The notes: a model not told the origin generated them from the letters alone. A stretch of DNA of 64,000 bases from Profundibacter amoris (GCF_003544895.1 NZ_CP032125.1:1378001-1442000); one strand, 5' to 3'. Counted from the first letter of the stretch, positions 35,460-44,922 are shown. Numbers and translations are program-made.

Positions 35460-36131
35460 GTGCTTATCTCGACCAGCTACAAGTTTATCTTTCTGCACAT
35501 TCCCAAAACTGCGGGTTCATCAATCTCGATTGCCTTGAAGAAATACACAGACCCCGATCCGCACACCCTGCTAAGCCGGATCACACGCCACCTTCCGAAC
35601 GTTGAACCCGTCGAGAAAGCGCATTTTCGTGTCCATGATACGGCGGCCAAAGTAATTCGCAAACTGGGGCGGCCCGCCTATGAACAATTCTTCAGCTTTT
35701 CCGTTGTGCGTGATCCGTTTGATCATACGGTATCCCACTATGAGTATATGAAACAGTTCCGCACCAAACGGGTTGCCGAAATGATCCAGAAAATGGAATT
35801 CGAGGAATTTCTGGAATACAGGATGTCGCCGAAGCGCTGGTATGATCCAATTTTCGCCAAATTTCCGGGGCAGGCGTATTTCGTTGCTGATCCTGACGGG
35901 AAAATACTTGTTGATCGTATCGTGCCCTTTGAAACGGTGAACCAGGAGCTTGCCGGGATTGCCGAACAGTTAAATCTGCCATCGTTCGAATTGCAGCATC
36001 TGCACAAAACCAAAAGCAAATCGGCCAAACGGCCTTATCAGGATTACTACAACCCAACGACCGAGGATATGGTCAGAAACTACTTTGCCAAGGATTTCAA
36101 ACTGTTTGGCTATTCTGACAAGCTGACCTGA
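35460..36131 (+). CDS. Sulfotransferase family 2-type protein
   Basis: 223 residues. It has the PAPS-binding signatures: the 5'-phosphosulfate loop IFLHIPKTAGSSISIALKK (about 9-27) and the 3'-phosphate motif SFSVVRDPFDHTVSHYEYMK (about 80-99). Family members sulfate carbohydrates, here perhaps a surface polysaccharide. The start codon is GTG 35460 with AGAGGA 8 bases upstream. The 268-base gap upstream holds a 12-bp palindrome ATTCATATGAAT at 35287-35298 and no gene. It stands alone on the plus strand beside a glycosyltransferase. Confidence 0.85.
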   Translation: MLISTSYKFIFLHIPKTAGSSISIALKKYTDPDPHTLLSRITRHLPNVEPVEKAHFRVHDTAAKVIRKLGRPAYEQFFSFSVVRDPFDHTVSHYEYMKQFRTKRVAEMIQKMEFEEFLEYRMSPKRWYDPIFAKFPGQAYFVADPDGKILVDRIVPFETVNQELAGIAEQLNLPSFELQHLHKTKSKSAKRPYQDYYNPTTEDMVRNYFAKDFKLFGYSDKLT

Positions 36132-36183
36132 GGAACCACGTTCACGCAATCCAAATTGAATGATCTGACCGCAGATCAGGCCA

Positions 36184-37116
36184 TCAGGCTTTGGAATGTT
36201 TGCCGGATAAACGGTATGCTGTGAAATTTATCAAGGCATAGTAGCGGGCCGAAAGGCGCTCGGACAGGTTTGGTAATGTCCCTGCAAATTTCCAGCTTTC
36301 CCGCAGCATCCCTGATTTGGTCGCAAGTTTGATATAGCGACGTGCAATGTGTTGCCGTGCTTGTTTGTCTGAATGCATCAGGCGCTGATAACGCTGAAAG
36401 ATTGTCAAGAATGATTGCGCGCGATCCGCGCTTTGTATGCGGCTGGTTACATGGCCCAATTCGGTGGCCGCGGTTTGGGCGCTGTGTTGGTGAACCCTGA
36501 CGCCGGGCTTTGCCGAGAACCACCCGGCTTTTCCTGCGTCGATTAAACGGCACAGATATTCTGTATCTTCATTGGTTGCCATCGCCTCGTCTATCGGGCC
36601 AAGTTCTTCAAACACGTCGCGTTTGATCCAGAACCCCATACCAAAGCCACAAATCCGCCGCCGGAAGGGGGCAGTGTCCGATATAATGCCCTGATCCAGT
36701 TTGTTGTTTTCAATTGTATCCTCGGTTCTGCCATCCGGTTTTTTGCTAGAAACCAGATAGGCGGAAAAACCATAGGCAAGGCCGGGATGGTTTGGCACAA
36801 CATTCCCCAGAATTTCACGGCAGTAATCGGCAAGAAATTCATCATCGTCATCAAGGAAAAAGACAACCTCGCCCTTTGCGGATTTCATCCCGAGATTACG
36901 GGCCGCTGCAGCCCCCCCCTTGTCGCCATTCACCAGACAAACCAGTCTTGGATCGTCAAACTCCTCTAACACAATCTGCGCAGGTGGGTTGCTTTTGTCA
37001 TCTATGACGATGACCTCGGAATTGTCGGGGGCCGCATCCAGTGCCGATTTGACCGCTCGCCTAAGTAGGTTGGGGCGGTCTTTTGTCGGGATAAGAATTG
37101 TGCATGGAATTGTCAT
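36184..37116 (-). CDS. Family 2 glycosyltransferase
   Basis: 310 residues. GT-A fold: the N-terminal strand TILIPTKDRPNLLRRAVKSA, EVIVIDDKS, then AAARNLGMKSAKGEVVFFLD ending in the DDDD metal-binding cluster (about 92-95), and a later ATNEDTEYLCRL acceptor-side motif. It transfers a sugar from a nucleotide donor. It is convergent with the sulfotransferase and divergent from the CDP-sugar operon. The C-terminal 80 residues are helical and basic, suiting membrane association. The sugar is unknown. Confidence 0.88.
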   Translation of the reverse strand: MTIPCTILIPTKDRPNLLRRAVKSALDAAPDNSEVIVIDDKSNPPAQIVLEEFDDPRLVCLVNGDKGGAAAARNLGMKSAKGEVVFFLDDDDEFLADYCREILGNVVPNHPGLAYGFSAYLVSSKKPDGRTEDTIENNKLDQGIISDTAPFRRRICGFGMGFWIKRDVFEELGPIDEAMATNEDTEYLCRLIDAGKAGWFSAKPGVRVHQHSAQTAATELGHVTSRIQSADRAQSFLTIFQRYQRLMHSDKQARQHIARRYIKLATKSGMLRESWKFAGTLPNLSERLSARYYALINFTAYRLSGKHSKA

Positions 37117-37289
37117 ATTATGGTGCTACCCAATTTGCTACAGTTCTGCACATCGCAGGTCCTAACCCATACCTGCCGGGCGAATTACAACACTAATAGG
37201 CAGCAAGTTGTGATTGAACAATAGACAAACGAATGCGCGGCTTGCGGTTTTCAGATTTATTCAATGCAAAACCCTTTAAACTCCCAGCG

Positions 37290-37301
37290 TTGTAATGTTA
37301 C
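37290..37301. promoter_or_regulatory. 12-mer shared with the degP promoter region
   Basis: TTGTAATGTTAC lies 34 bases upstream of the cytidylyltransferase start. Its reverse complement, GTAACATTACAA, recurs exactly at 50167-50178, 67 bases upstream of the degP-type start. Extended, 16 of 18 bases agree. It may be a binding site for the OmpR-type regulator at 47899. Confidence 0.45.
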
Positions 37302-37334
37302 GGTAATCGTGACGTAGCAACAGAGATAATCATC

Positions 37335-38102
37335 ATGAAAGCAGTCATTCTGGCAGGTGGTTTTGGCACCCGTATCAGTGAGGAATCCGCCTTGCGGCCA
37401 AAGCCTTTGGTTGAAATCGGTGGCAAGCCCATTCTTTGGCACATCATGAAAACCTATGCGGCGCATGGCGTGAACGAGTTCATTATCTGCTGTGGCTACA
37501 AGGGCTATATGATCAAGGATTATTTCCTGAATTATTACTTGCACCAGTCTGACATCACCGTTGATCTGGAAACCAATGAAACCCGTCTGCAACGGCTGGT
37601 GGCCGAACCGTGGAAAGTGACGCTGGCGGACACGGGTGAAAGCACCATGACCGGCGGGCGGTTGAAACGGGTTTATGACTATGTGAAGGACGAGGAGTTC
37701 TTTTTCTTCACCTATGGCGACGGGGTTGCCGATATAGATGTGAGCGCACAGATCGCCCATCACAAGGCGCATGGCAAACTGGCGACAATCACCGCAGTAC
37801 AGCCGCCGGGCCGTTACGGGGCGCTGGATCTGGACGGTGATCAGGTGCGTGATTTTGTTGAAAAACCCCGCGGGGATGGCGGCTGGATCAATGGCGGGTA
37901 TTTTGTGCTGTCGCCAAAGGTGATTGACTATATCGAAGACGACGAAACATCGTGGGAGGGGGACCCGCTGACCCGCATTGCCCATGAAAACCAATTGAAC
38001 GCCTATTTCCACAAAGGGTTTTGGCAGCCGATGGACACCCTGCGCGACAAGAACCATCTGGAAGAGTTGTGGACCAGCGGGGCTGCCCCGTGGAAGGTGT
38101 GA
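37335..38102 (+). CDS. rfbF: Glucose-1-phosphate cytidylyltransferase
   Basis: 255 residues. It makes CDP-glucose from CTP and glucose-1-phosphate. The nucleotide-binding start MKAVILAGGFGTRISEESAL, then RPKPLVEIGGKPILWHIMK, EEFFFFTYGDGVADID (metal-binding Asp) and GWINGGYFVLSP all match RfbF. The length equals that of characterised members. It is the first gene of a plus-strand operon; its stop overlaps the next start as TGATG. The cytosolic product feeds the 4,6-dehydratase. Confidence 0.95.
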   Translation: MKAVILAGGFGTRISEESALRPKPLVEIGGKPILWHIMKTYAAHGVNEFIICCGYKGYMIKDYFLNYYLHQSDITVDLETNETRLQRLVAEPWKVTLADTGESTMTGGRLKRVYDYVKDEEFFFFTYGDGVADIDVSAQIAHHKAHGKLATITAVQPPGRYGALDLDGDQVRDFVEKPRGDGGWINGGYFVLSPKVIDYIEDDETSWEGDPLTRIAHENQLNAYFHKGFWQPMDTLRDKNHLEELWTSGAAPWKV

Positions 38103-39172
38103 TGTTGACCCCGGAATTCTGGCGCGGGAAACGGGTTTTCCTGACCGGTCACACCGGTTTCAAGGGCAGTTGGCTGGTCTGTATCCTGTCCCGTCTGGGG
38201 GCTGAAGTGCACGGGTTTGCGCTGGACCCCGATGATGGTCCAAACTTGTTTGATCTGGCCCATGTTGCGGGCTTGCTGGCCGGTGACACGCGCGGGGATA
38301 TCCGTGACGCGGCAGTGTTCAGGCAGGCCTTGCAGGCGGCACGGCCGGACATTGTTTTCCATCTGGCGGCGCAATCGCTGGTGCATGCCTCTTACGAGGA
38401 TCCGCTGGGCACGCTGGCCACCAATATCATGGGCACCGCCCACCTGTTCGAGGCGCTGCGCAAGATTGGCAATCCGGCGGTGGTGGTCAATGTCACCAGC
38501 GACAAATGCTATGAAAACCGCGAATGGGTCTGGCCCTACCGCGAAAACGAACCGATGGGCGGCAAGGATATCTATTCCGTTTCAAAGGGTTGTGCCGAAC
38601 TGCTGACCACGGCATACCGGCAGTCCTTTCTGGCCGATCTGGATATTGCCACGGCGACCGCACGGGCGGGCAATGTGATCGGTGGCGGGGACTGGGCCGA
38701 CAACCGTCTGATCCCCGATATGGTGCGGGCAATGGCCGATGGCCAGGCGCCCGTGCTGCGCGCGCCCAAGGCCCTGCGCCCGTGGCAACATGTGCTGGAG
38801 CCGTTGTCGGGGTACCTGATGCTGGCCGAACATCTGGCACAAAAACCGAATGATTTTGCCGAGGGCTGGAATTTTGGCCCCGGACCCGCGGACACAAGGA
38901 CCGTTGCCTATGTGGTCGAAACCTTTCTGAACCTCAGCCACAGCGAACTGCGCCCTGTCATTCAGCCCCATGCCTACAAAGAGGCGCAAATCCTGAAACT
39001 GGACAGCGCCAAGGCCAATGCCCATCTGGGCTGGACCCCGCGCTGGTCGATTGATCAGGCGCTGTCGCGCACGGCCGACTGGTATTGTGCCCACGTCGAG
39101 GGGCAGGATATGGCGACCTTCACGATGCAGCAGATCGGGGAATATTTCGGGGATAGCCTTGGCACATCTTGA
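38102..39172 (+). CDS. rfbG: CDP-glucose 4,6-dehydratase
   Basis: 356 residues, short-chain dehydrogenase/reductase fold. The NAD motif TGHTGFKGSWL (about 15-25), LAAQSLVHASYEDPL, NVTSDKCYENREWVWPYREN and YSVSKGCAELL (catalytic Tyr-x3-Lys) are present. DNRLIPDMVRAMADG and PWQHVLEPLSGYL are specific to this enzyme. It turns CDP-glucose into CDP-4-keto-6-deoxyglucose, the branch point for dideoxy and branched sugars. The start at 38102 is set by the TGATG overlap. Confidence 0.95.
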   Translation: MLTPEFWRGKRVFLTGHTGFKGSWLVCILSRLGAEVHGFALDPDDGPNLFDLAHVAGLLAGDTRGDIRDAAVFRQALQAARPDIVFHLAAQSLVHASYEDPLGTLATNIMGTAHLFEALRKIGNPAVVVNVTSDKCYENREWVWPYRENEPMGGKDIYSVSKGCAELLTTAYRQSFLADLDIATATARAGNVIGGGDWADNRLIPDMVRAMADGQAPVLRAPKALRPWQHVLEPLSGYLMLAEHLAQKPNDFAEGWNFGPGPADTRTVAYVVETFLNLSHSELRPVIQPHAYKEAQILKLDSAKANAHLGWTPRWSIDQALSRTADWYCAHVEGQDMATFTMQQIGEYFGDSLGTS

Positions 39173-39743
39173 AATCTCCAAAACGGATCTGGACGGGGTG
39201 ATGCGCATAGACAAGCGCAAACTGGGCGATGCGCGCGGGCATTTCTCGCGCCTGTTCTGCAATCAGGAACTGGCCGGGGCCGGGCTTGATATGGAAATTG
39301 CCCAGATCAACCACAGCTACAGCGCCCGCAAGGGCACCCTGCGCGGGATGCATTTCCAGTATCCACCGGCGAGCGAGGTAAAAATCGTCAGCTGCCTGCG
39401 TGGCCGGATTCTGGATGTGGCCGTTGATCTGCGCGAAGGCTCGGACAGTTTCGGGCGCTGGACGGCGGTTGAACTCTCGGCCGAAAACTGGTGCAGCCTT
39501 TATATTCCGCCCGGATTTGCCCATGGTTTCCAGACGCTGGAACCTGATGTCGAACTGCTGTATCTCCACTCTGCGCCCTATACGCCCGACTGCGAGGGCG
39601 GGGTAAACCCGTTAGATGATGAAATAGGTATTAAATGGCCCCTAGATGTGACCGAAATATCCCCGCGGGATCAGGCCCTGCCGACGCTGCGAAATCTGCC
39701 CCGCAAGATCAGCCCGGATGCCGCCACTGCGCCGCCCCGCTGA
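39159..39743 (+). CDS. dTDP-4-dehydrorhamnose 3,5-epimerase family protein
   Basis: 194 residues of the RmlC cupin family. Seen: GDARGHFSRLFCNQEL, NHSYSARKGTLRGMHFQ with the catalytic His, VKIVSCLRGRILDVAVDLRE and YIPPGFAHGFQTLE. It may epimerise the CDP-4-keto-6-deoxyhexose at C3 and/or C5. The start is uncertain: TTG 39159 gives the family's usual N-terminus and lies 14 bases before the rfbG stop; no ATG fits better. Its 3' end overlaps the next gene by about 109 bases. Confidence 0.85.
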   Translation: MAHLEISKTDLDGVMRIDKRKLGDARGHFSRLFCNQELAGAGLDMEIAQINHSYSARKGTLRGMHFQYPPASEVKIVSCLRGRILDVAVDLREGSDSFGRWTAVELSAENWCSLYIPPGFAHGFQTLEPDVELLYLHSAPYTPDCEGGVNPLDDEIGIKWPLDVTEISPRDQALPTLRNLPRKISPDAATAPPR

Positions 39744-40936
39744 CCCGCGTTTTTGTCGATCTGGGCAGCGCGCCGCCGTCAAACGCCTATCTTGCACCCG
39801 CAGATTTGCAAAAGCCGGAAATCTGGCTGCCGTTGCGGGTGCTTTACTGTGATCAGTGCTGGCTGGTGCAGACACAGGATTTCGCCGCCGCCGACAGTCT
39901 GTTCACCAGCGATTATGCCTATTTCAGTTCGATGTCGGCCTCGTGGCTGGATCACGCCGCCCGCTATGCCGAACAGATGACGGCACGTTTCGGGCTGGGC
40001 AAGGGCAGCATGGTGGTCGAGATCGCCTCGAACGACGGCTATCTGCTGAAGAATTTCCAGACCGCCGGCATTCCCTGTCTGGGGGTCGAGCCTACCGCCG
40101 CCGTGGCCGCAGAGGCCCGCAAGCTGGGCATCGAGACCCGCGAGATTTTCTTTGGTGTGGAAACCGCACACAAGCTGGCGGCAGAGGGTATTTCCGCCAA
40201 ACTGATGGCCGCCAACAACGTGCTGGCCCATGTGCCGGACATCAACGATTTTGTCGGCGGTTTCAAGGTATTGCTTGCTGCGGACGGTGTGGCAACATTC
40301 GAATTCCCGCATCTGTTAAATCTGGTGCGCCTGAACCAGTTTGACACCATCTATCACGAGCATTTCTCCTACCTCAGCTTGCTGTCCGTTGCGCGGATCA
40401 TGCGCCGTCAGGGGCTGGAAGTGTTCGATGTGGAAAAACTGACCACCCATGGCGGCAGCCTGCGGGTGTTTGTGCAGCACGCGGGCGGTCCGCAACAGGC
40501 AAGTGATGCGGTGCAGGCGCTGCTGGATGAGGAAACCGGCGCGGGCATGGACACGCCTGCATTCTATGAGGGGTTCCAGAACACGGTCGAGGGGATGAAG
40601 GACGCTTTGCTGTCCTTTCTGATCGATGCCAAAAATGCCGGTAAAACCGTGGCCGCCTACGGGGCCGCTGCCAAAGGCAATACCTTTTTGAACTTTGCCG
40701 GTGTGCGCCCCGATCTGATCCGCTTTGTTGTGGACCGCAGCCCCGGCAAACAGGGCCGCTATATGCCCGGCAGCCGGATCCCGATTGTCAGCGAGGAAAC
40801 CATCCGCGAAACCCGTCCGGACTATGTGTTGATTCTGCCATGGAACCTGCGCACGGAATTGTCGGACCAACTGGCCTATATCCGTGACTGGCAAGGGCAG
40901 TTCGTGGTCGCCGTGCCAAAACTGGAGGTGTTCTGA
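39635..40936 (+). CDS. SAM-dependent sugar C-methyltransferase
   Basis: 433 residues with the three-part layout of NDP-hexose C-methyltransferases. A zinc-binding N-terminal domain has CRHCAAPLTRVFVDLGSAPP and YCDQCWLVQ. The central SAM fold has VVEIASNDGYLLKNFQ. The C-terminal domain has VAAYGAAAKGNTFLNFAG and YMPGSRIPIVS. Such enzymes add a methyl branch to the keto-sugar made by RfbG. Conserved sequence starts about 25 residues in, so a later non-ATG start is possible; ATG 39635 is the only ATG in frame before it. Confidence 0.88.
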   Translation: MAPRCDRNIPAGSGPADAAKSAPQDQPGCRHCAAPLTRVFVDLGSAPPSNAYLAPADLQKPEIWLPLRVLYCDQCWLVQTQDFAAADSLFTSDYAYFSSMSASWLDHAARYAEQMTARFGLGKGSMVVEIASNDGYLLKNFQTAGIPCLGVEPTAAVAAEARKLGIETREIFFGVETAHKLAAEGISAKLMAANNVLAHVPDINDFVGGFKVLLAADGVATFEFPHLLNLVRLNQFDTIYHEHFSYLSLLSVARIMRRQGLEVFDVEKLTTHGGSLRVFVQHAGGPQQASDAVQALLDEETGAGMDTPAFYEGFQNTVEGMKDALLSFLIDAKNAGKTVAAYGAAAKGNTFLNFAGVRPDLIRFVVDRSPGKQGRYMPGSRIPIVSEETIRETRPDYVLILPWNLRTELSDQLAYIRDWQGQFVVAVPKLEVF

Positions 40937-40952
40937 TGCGAACAATCGCGCA

Positions 40953-41792
40953 ATGACCAAACCGGTATTGCTAACGGGCGCGACGGGGTTTGTCGGACGC
41001 CAGATATTGCGCGCACTGCTGAATGAGGGCAAGCGCGTGCGCCTTGTTGTCCGCACAGGCCATGACGACGCACTTGCATCGCAGGAGGGTATCGAGCGGG
41101 TTGTGGTGACAACGCCCGATCTGTTTGCCGAGTCCGCCGACTGGTGGCAGGAAACCTGTAAAGGGGTGGACACCATCATCCACGCCGCATGGTATGCCGA
41201 ACCGGGCAAATACCTGACCTCGCCGAAAAATCTGGACTGTCTTGCGGGTACTATTGCGATGGCACAGGGGGCCATGGCCGCCGGTCTGCGCCGCTTTGTC
41301 GGGGTCGGCACCTGTTTTGAATACGATGTCTCGGTGGGGGATTTGACAACCGATACACCGCTTGCCCCGCAATCCCCCTATGCCGGGGCCAAGGCCGCTG
41401 CCTTTTTGGCATTGTCACAGGCCTTGCCGGTGCAGGATGTGGAATTTGCCTGGTGCCGGTTGTTCTACCTTTATGGCGAAGGCGAAGATGCGCGGCGATT
41501 TGTGCCGTATCTGCGGGGGCAATTGGAAAAAGGCGAAGTGGCCGAACTGACCAGCGGCAAGCAATGGCGCGATTTCATGGATGTGCGCAGGGCAGGGGAT
41601 ATGATCGCGCAGGTGGCCATGGGCAAGGTGACGGGGGCGGTCAATGTCTGCTCGGGGCAGGCCATCACGATCCGGCAACTGGCCGAACGGATTGCCGATG
41701 AATATGATCGCCGTGATTTGCTGAAATTTGGCGCGCGGCCTGACAATCTGGTGGATCCGCCACGCGTTGTCGGTGTGCCAACGGTGCTATAG
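40953..41792 (+). CDS. NAD-dependent epimerase/reductase, deoxysugar pathway
   Basis: 279 residues, extended SDR fold. TGATGFVGRQILRAL is the NAD(P) loop (about 8-22), IIHAAWYAEPGKYL and SPYAGAKAAAFLAL (Tyr-x3-Lys) form the active site, and the C-terminal half has QWRDFMDVRRAGDMIAQVA. It probably reduces the 4-keto group after C-methylation to finish the CDP-sugar. It lies 16 bases after the methyltransferase and 9 before the next gene, all one operon. Confidence 0.85.
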   Translation: MTKPVLLTGATGFVGRQILRALLNEGKRVRLVVRTGHDDALASQEGIERVVVTTPDLFAESADWWQETCKGVDTIIHAAWYAEPGKYLTSPKNLDCLAGTIAMAQGAMAAGLRRFVGVGTCFEYDVSVGDLTTDTPLAPQSPYAGAKAAAFLALSQALPVQDVEFAWCRLFYLYGEGEDARRFVPYLRGQLEKGEVAELTSGKQWRDFMDVRRAGDMIAQVAMGKVTGAVNVCSGQAITIRQLAERIADEYDRRDLLKFGARPDNLVDPPRVVGVPTVL

Positions 41793-41801
41793 GAAAGATA
41801 G

Positions 41802-42866
41802 ATGATGCAAAAAAATGCCAATACGCGCGAATTATACCGGCAAGAGCAACTGCCGGTTTTCCAGAACCGGATGTATGACAGCCGACAAGAGGCAATCAAT
41901 TGCCCAAAGGGCGACGTGTCTCTGGTCGAGGATCTGGACACCGGACTGGTCTATAATGCTGCCTTTGACGCCGATCTGATGGTGTATGATTCCAGTTATC
42001 AGAACGAGCAGGCCAACAGCGCCCCGTTTCGGGCGCATCTTGAACAGGTTTCTACACTGGTGCGTCAAAAGATGGGCCGTGACAATCTGGTCGAAGTGGG
42101 ATGCGGCAAGGGATATTTCCTTGAAATGCTACAGGATCAGGGCTGTGATATCACCGGCTTTGACCCCACTTACGAGGGCAGCAATCCGCGGGTGAAGCGC
42201 GAATATTTCGGCCCCGGGCTGGGCATGTCGGGGGACGGGCTGATCCTGCGGCATGTGCTGGAACATATCGTCGATCCGGTCTCGTTTCTGATGCAACTGG
42301 CCGAGGCAAACGGCAATCGCGGTCTGATCTATATCGAAGTGCCCTGTTTCGATTGGATATGTCAAAACCGCACCTGGTACGATATTTTCTACGAGCATGT
42401 GAATTATTTCCGGCTGAGCGATTTCCAGCGTATATTCGGGCGTGTTGTGCATGCCGAAAGGGTGTTTGGTGGCCAGTATCTGGCCATTATCGGTGATCTG
42501 TCCACCCTGCGCACGCCGGTGGCTGATCCTGATGATAGGGTGGATTTTCCCGCCGATTTCACCGCAACCATTCCGGATGGCGCGAAAACCGGCAGGGCAG
42601 TGGTTTGGGGCGGGGCCTCGAAGGGGGTAATCTTTTCCCTGCTGGCGCAACGGGCCGGATATCCGGTGGCCGCTGTGATCGATATCAATCCGGCCAAACA
42701 GGGGAAATATCTGGCGGCAACGGGCCTACAGGTGCAATCCCCCGAACAGGCGCTGGCCGGTCTGCCCGACGGGGCGGATATCTATGTGATGAACCCAAAT
42801 TACCTGTTGGAAATCCGGGAACTGTCAGGCAACAAATACAACTACATCGAGGTAGACAAACCATGA
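41802..42866 (+). CDS. SAM-dependent methyltransferase, related to C-methyltransferases
   Basis: 354 residues. The SAM loop is NLVEVGCGKGYFLEML (about 94-109), then LRHVLEHIVDPVSFLMQLAE and YIEVPCFDWICQNRTWYDIF. The C-terminal part, VVWGGASKGVIFSLLAQRAG and INPAKQGKYLAATGL, matches the C-terminal domain of the 433-residue enzyme upstream, but the N-terminal zinc cysteines are lost. It is probably a second sugar methyltransferase. The stop overlaps the next start as ATGA. Confidence 0.82.
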   Translation: MMQKNANTRELYRQEQLPVFQNRMYDSRQEAINCPKGDVSLVEDLDTGLVYNAAFDADLMVYDSSYQNEQANSAPFRAHLEQVSTLVRQKMGRDNLVEVGCGKGYFLEMLQDQGCDITGFDPTYEGSNPRVKREYFGPGLGMSGDGLILRHVLEHIVDPVSFLMQLAEANGNRGLIYIEVPCFDWICQNRTWYDIFYEHVNYFRLSDFQRIFGRVVHAERVFGGQYLAIIGDLSTLRTPVADPDDRVDFPADFTATIPDGAKTGRAVVWGGASKGVIFSLLAQRAGYPVAAVIDINPAKQGKYLAATGLQVQSPEQALAGLPDGADIYVMNPNYLLEIRELSGNKYNYIEVDKP

Positions 42867-43633
42867 CCGAATTTAAAAAAGAAGTGGCCGAGCGGCTGAA
42901 ACACACGCAGGAACACGGCGAGATGTGCAAGACCGCCGCCGCCTTTCTTGAGGCATCAACCGAGCCTCAGTATTCCTATAATTTCTTCTGGATGGGACGG
43001 CCGATCATCCAGTATCCGCAGGACATCATGGCGATGCAGGAACTGATCTGGTCGGTTAAACCCGATCTGATCATCGAAACAGGCATCGCGCATGGTGGTT
43101 CGCTGATTTTCAGTGCCTCGATGCTGGCCATGCTGGACATGACCGACGCGATCGAGGCGGGCACGACAATCGACCCCGCCAAATCGCGCCGCAAGGTGCT
43201 GGGCATCGATATCGACATCCGCGCCCACAACCGCAGCGCAATCGAGGCGCATCCGATGTATTCGCGCATCGATATGATCGAAGGCTCCAGCATTGATGAA
43301 GGTGTGATCAAACAGGTGCACAAAGTGGCGGCAGGCTTTGATCGTGTTCTGATCTGCCTTGACAGCAACCACACCCACGATCACGTTCTGGCCGAGCTTG
43401 AGGCCTATGCGCCGCTGACTTCGGTTGGCAGTTATTGCGTGGTGTTCGACACCTTGATCGAGGACATGCCCGCCGATGCCTACCCGCACCGGACCTGGGG
43501 GCCGGGGGACAATCCGAAAACGGCGGTGCATGAATACCTGAAAACCCACCCTGAATTCGAGATCGACAAGGCCATCGACAACAAGCTTCTGATCTCGGTC
43601 GCGCCGGACGGGTATTTGAAGCGGACTGCCTGA
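42863..43633 (+). CDS. CmcI/rhamnosyl O-methyltransferase family protein
   Basis: 256 residues of the cephalosporin hydroxylase (CmcI) family, whose members include sugar O-methyltransferases. The N-terminal YNFFWMGRPIIQYPQDIMAM, then PDLIIETGIAHGGSLIFSAS with the SAM-binding Glu, VLGIDIDIRAHNR and LDSNHTHDHVLAELEAYAPL are family hallmarks. It most likely methylates a hydroxyl on the polysaccharide sugar. The start is fixed by the ATGA overlap, and the stop overlaps the next gene as TGATG. Confidence 0.86.
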   Translation: MTEFKKEVAERLKHTQEHGEMCKTAAAFLEASTEPQYSYNFFWMGRPIIQYPQDIMAMQELIWSVKPDLIIETGIAHGGSLIFSASMLAMLDMTDAIEAGTTIDPAKSRRKVLGIDIDIRAHNRSAIEAHPMYSRIDMIEGSSIDEGVIKQVHKVAAGFDRVLICLDSNHTHDHVLAELEAYAPLTSVGSYCVVFDTLIEDMPADAYPHRTWGPGDNPKTAVHEYLKTHPEFEIDKAIDNKLLISVAPDGYLKRTA

Positions 43634-44922
43634 TGACGGACAAGGTGAAGATTTCCATCATCATTCCCACCCGTTCGCGGGCGGCCTATCTGAAGGGGTG
43701 CCTGCAAAGCGTGCTGATTGCCGCCAAGGCGGCCGAATGTCCAGTGGAAATCATCGTAGCGGACAATGCCAGCAGTGACGATACCCAATCCGTTGTTGCA
43801 GGGTTCAACAGCCCGCTGATCACCTGTTTTCGCCAACCCGAACGGGTGTCCATGCGGCAGAATTTCGAAGACGGGCTGACGCACAGCACAGGCAGCCATG
43901 TGATGTTCATCGGCGATGATGACGGTATCCTGCCCAATGGTTTACGTCTGTTGTATGCCCTGATTGCAGCCCATGATCCCGATGTCGTGAAATGGCGCAA
44001 GCTGAACTTCAAATGGCCCAATGATGCCGAACAGATCCCCGGCCATCTGGTGATCCGCTATATGAAACTGTCGGGTAAGGTTTCGCAGATCAATCACAAG
44101 GCCCTGTTGGCAAAGTTTTTTCAGGGCACACATCGCGACTATTCCGACGGGGCGGGCATATACCACGGCTGCATTTCCCGACGGCTGATCGACAAGGTGA
44201 AAGCGGCCAGTCAGGGCAGCTATTTCTGGTGCTCGATGCCCGATGTCTATACCTCGGTCGCCAATCTGCTGGCCACTGATCGTGATATCCTGAAGATCGA
44301 CAGGCCAATTTCGCTTCCCGGTGCTTCGCCACGCTCGACCGGCGACAGTGCGGTCCGGATGGCGACCAAAGGGGACGCTGGCAAAGACAGTGACATGAAT
44401 AAATACATCCGCGAGGCAAAAAACGACCCATACCGAAGCCATGTGCCCGATGAATGTATGAGCATCCAGTTGCATCTTTTGGCCGCGCTAGAACTGGCCT
44501 GCAAAATGCAGGATGTGCCCTTTGCGATCAATCATAAAAGCTGGGAAAAGGTCATAGCCAGCGAATTGTCCGGTTTCGCACCGGAAATGGTAACACCCTG
44601 TATGGAAGGGGCCAAAATGCTTCTGGGCGATCTGGAACTGACCACGGCTGCACCTGAAGGGCAGAAAAATACCCCTGCCAGCCTTGCACGACAGGCACAG
44701 TCTGATATGGCCAATGCGCCGCAGATATTAAATCACCGTATGTCGAAGACCACCATATCGGGCGGCGAACATATGGCCGGCATTGTCAAAGCCGCACAGT
44801 TTGTTGATGATCTGGTCGGGAACGAAGATCTGCAAAAGGCCTTGCATCCCCCGGCTGCAATTCGGGGCATATTACGCATCCGCAAAAAGCTGCGGCAGCT
44901 TGACCCTAGTCTGTTGTCATGA
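43633..44922 (+). CDS. Family 2 glycosyltransferase, long C-terminal extension
   Basis: 429 residues. A GT-A domain covers about 1-230: ISIIIPTRSRAAYLKGCLQS, EIIVADNASSDDTQSVV, RQNFEDGLTHSTGSHVMFIG and a DDD cluster (about 95-98), then an aromatic acceptor region (HRDYSDGAGIYHGCISRR). The last 200 residues are helical and unassigned. It is the last gene of the CDP-sugar operon and probably transfers the finished branched sugar to a glycan. The 145 bases after it hold no gene. Confidence 0.85.
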   Translation: MTDKVKISIIIPTRSRAAYLKGCLQSVLIAAKAAECPVEIIVADNASSDDTQSVVAGFNSPLITCFRQPERVSMRQNFEDGLTHSTGSHVMFIGDDDGILPNGLRLLYALIAAHDPDVVKWRKLNFKWPNDAEQIPGHLVIRYMKLSGKVSQINHKALLAKFFQGTHRDYSDGAGIYHGCISRRLIDKVKAASQGSYFWCSMPDVYTSVANLLATDRDILKIDRPISLPGASPRSTGDSAVRMATKGDAGKDSDMNKYIREAKNDPYRSHVPDECMSIQLHLLAALELACKMQDVPFAINHKSWEKVIASELSGFAPEMVTPCMEGAKMLLGDLELTTAAPEGQKNTPASLARQAQSDMANAPQILNHRMSKTTISGGEHMAGIVKAAQFVDDLVGNEDLQKALHPPAAIRGILRIRKKLRQLDPSLLS

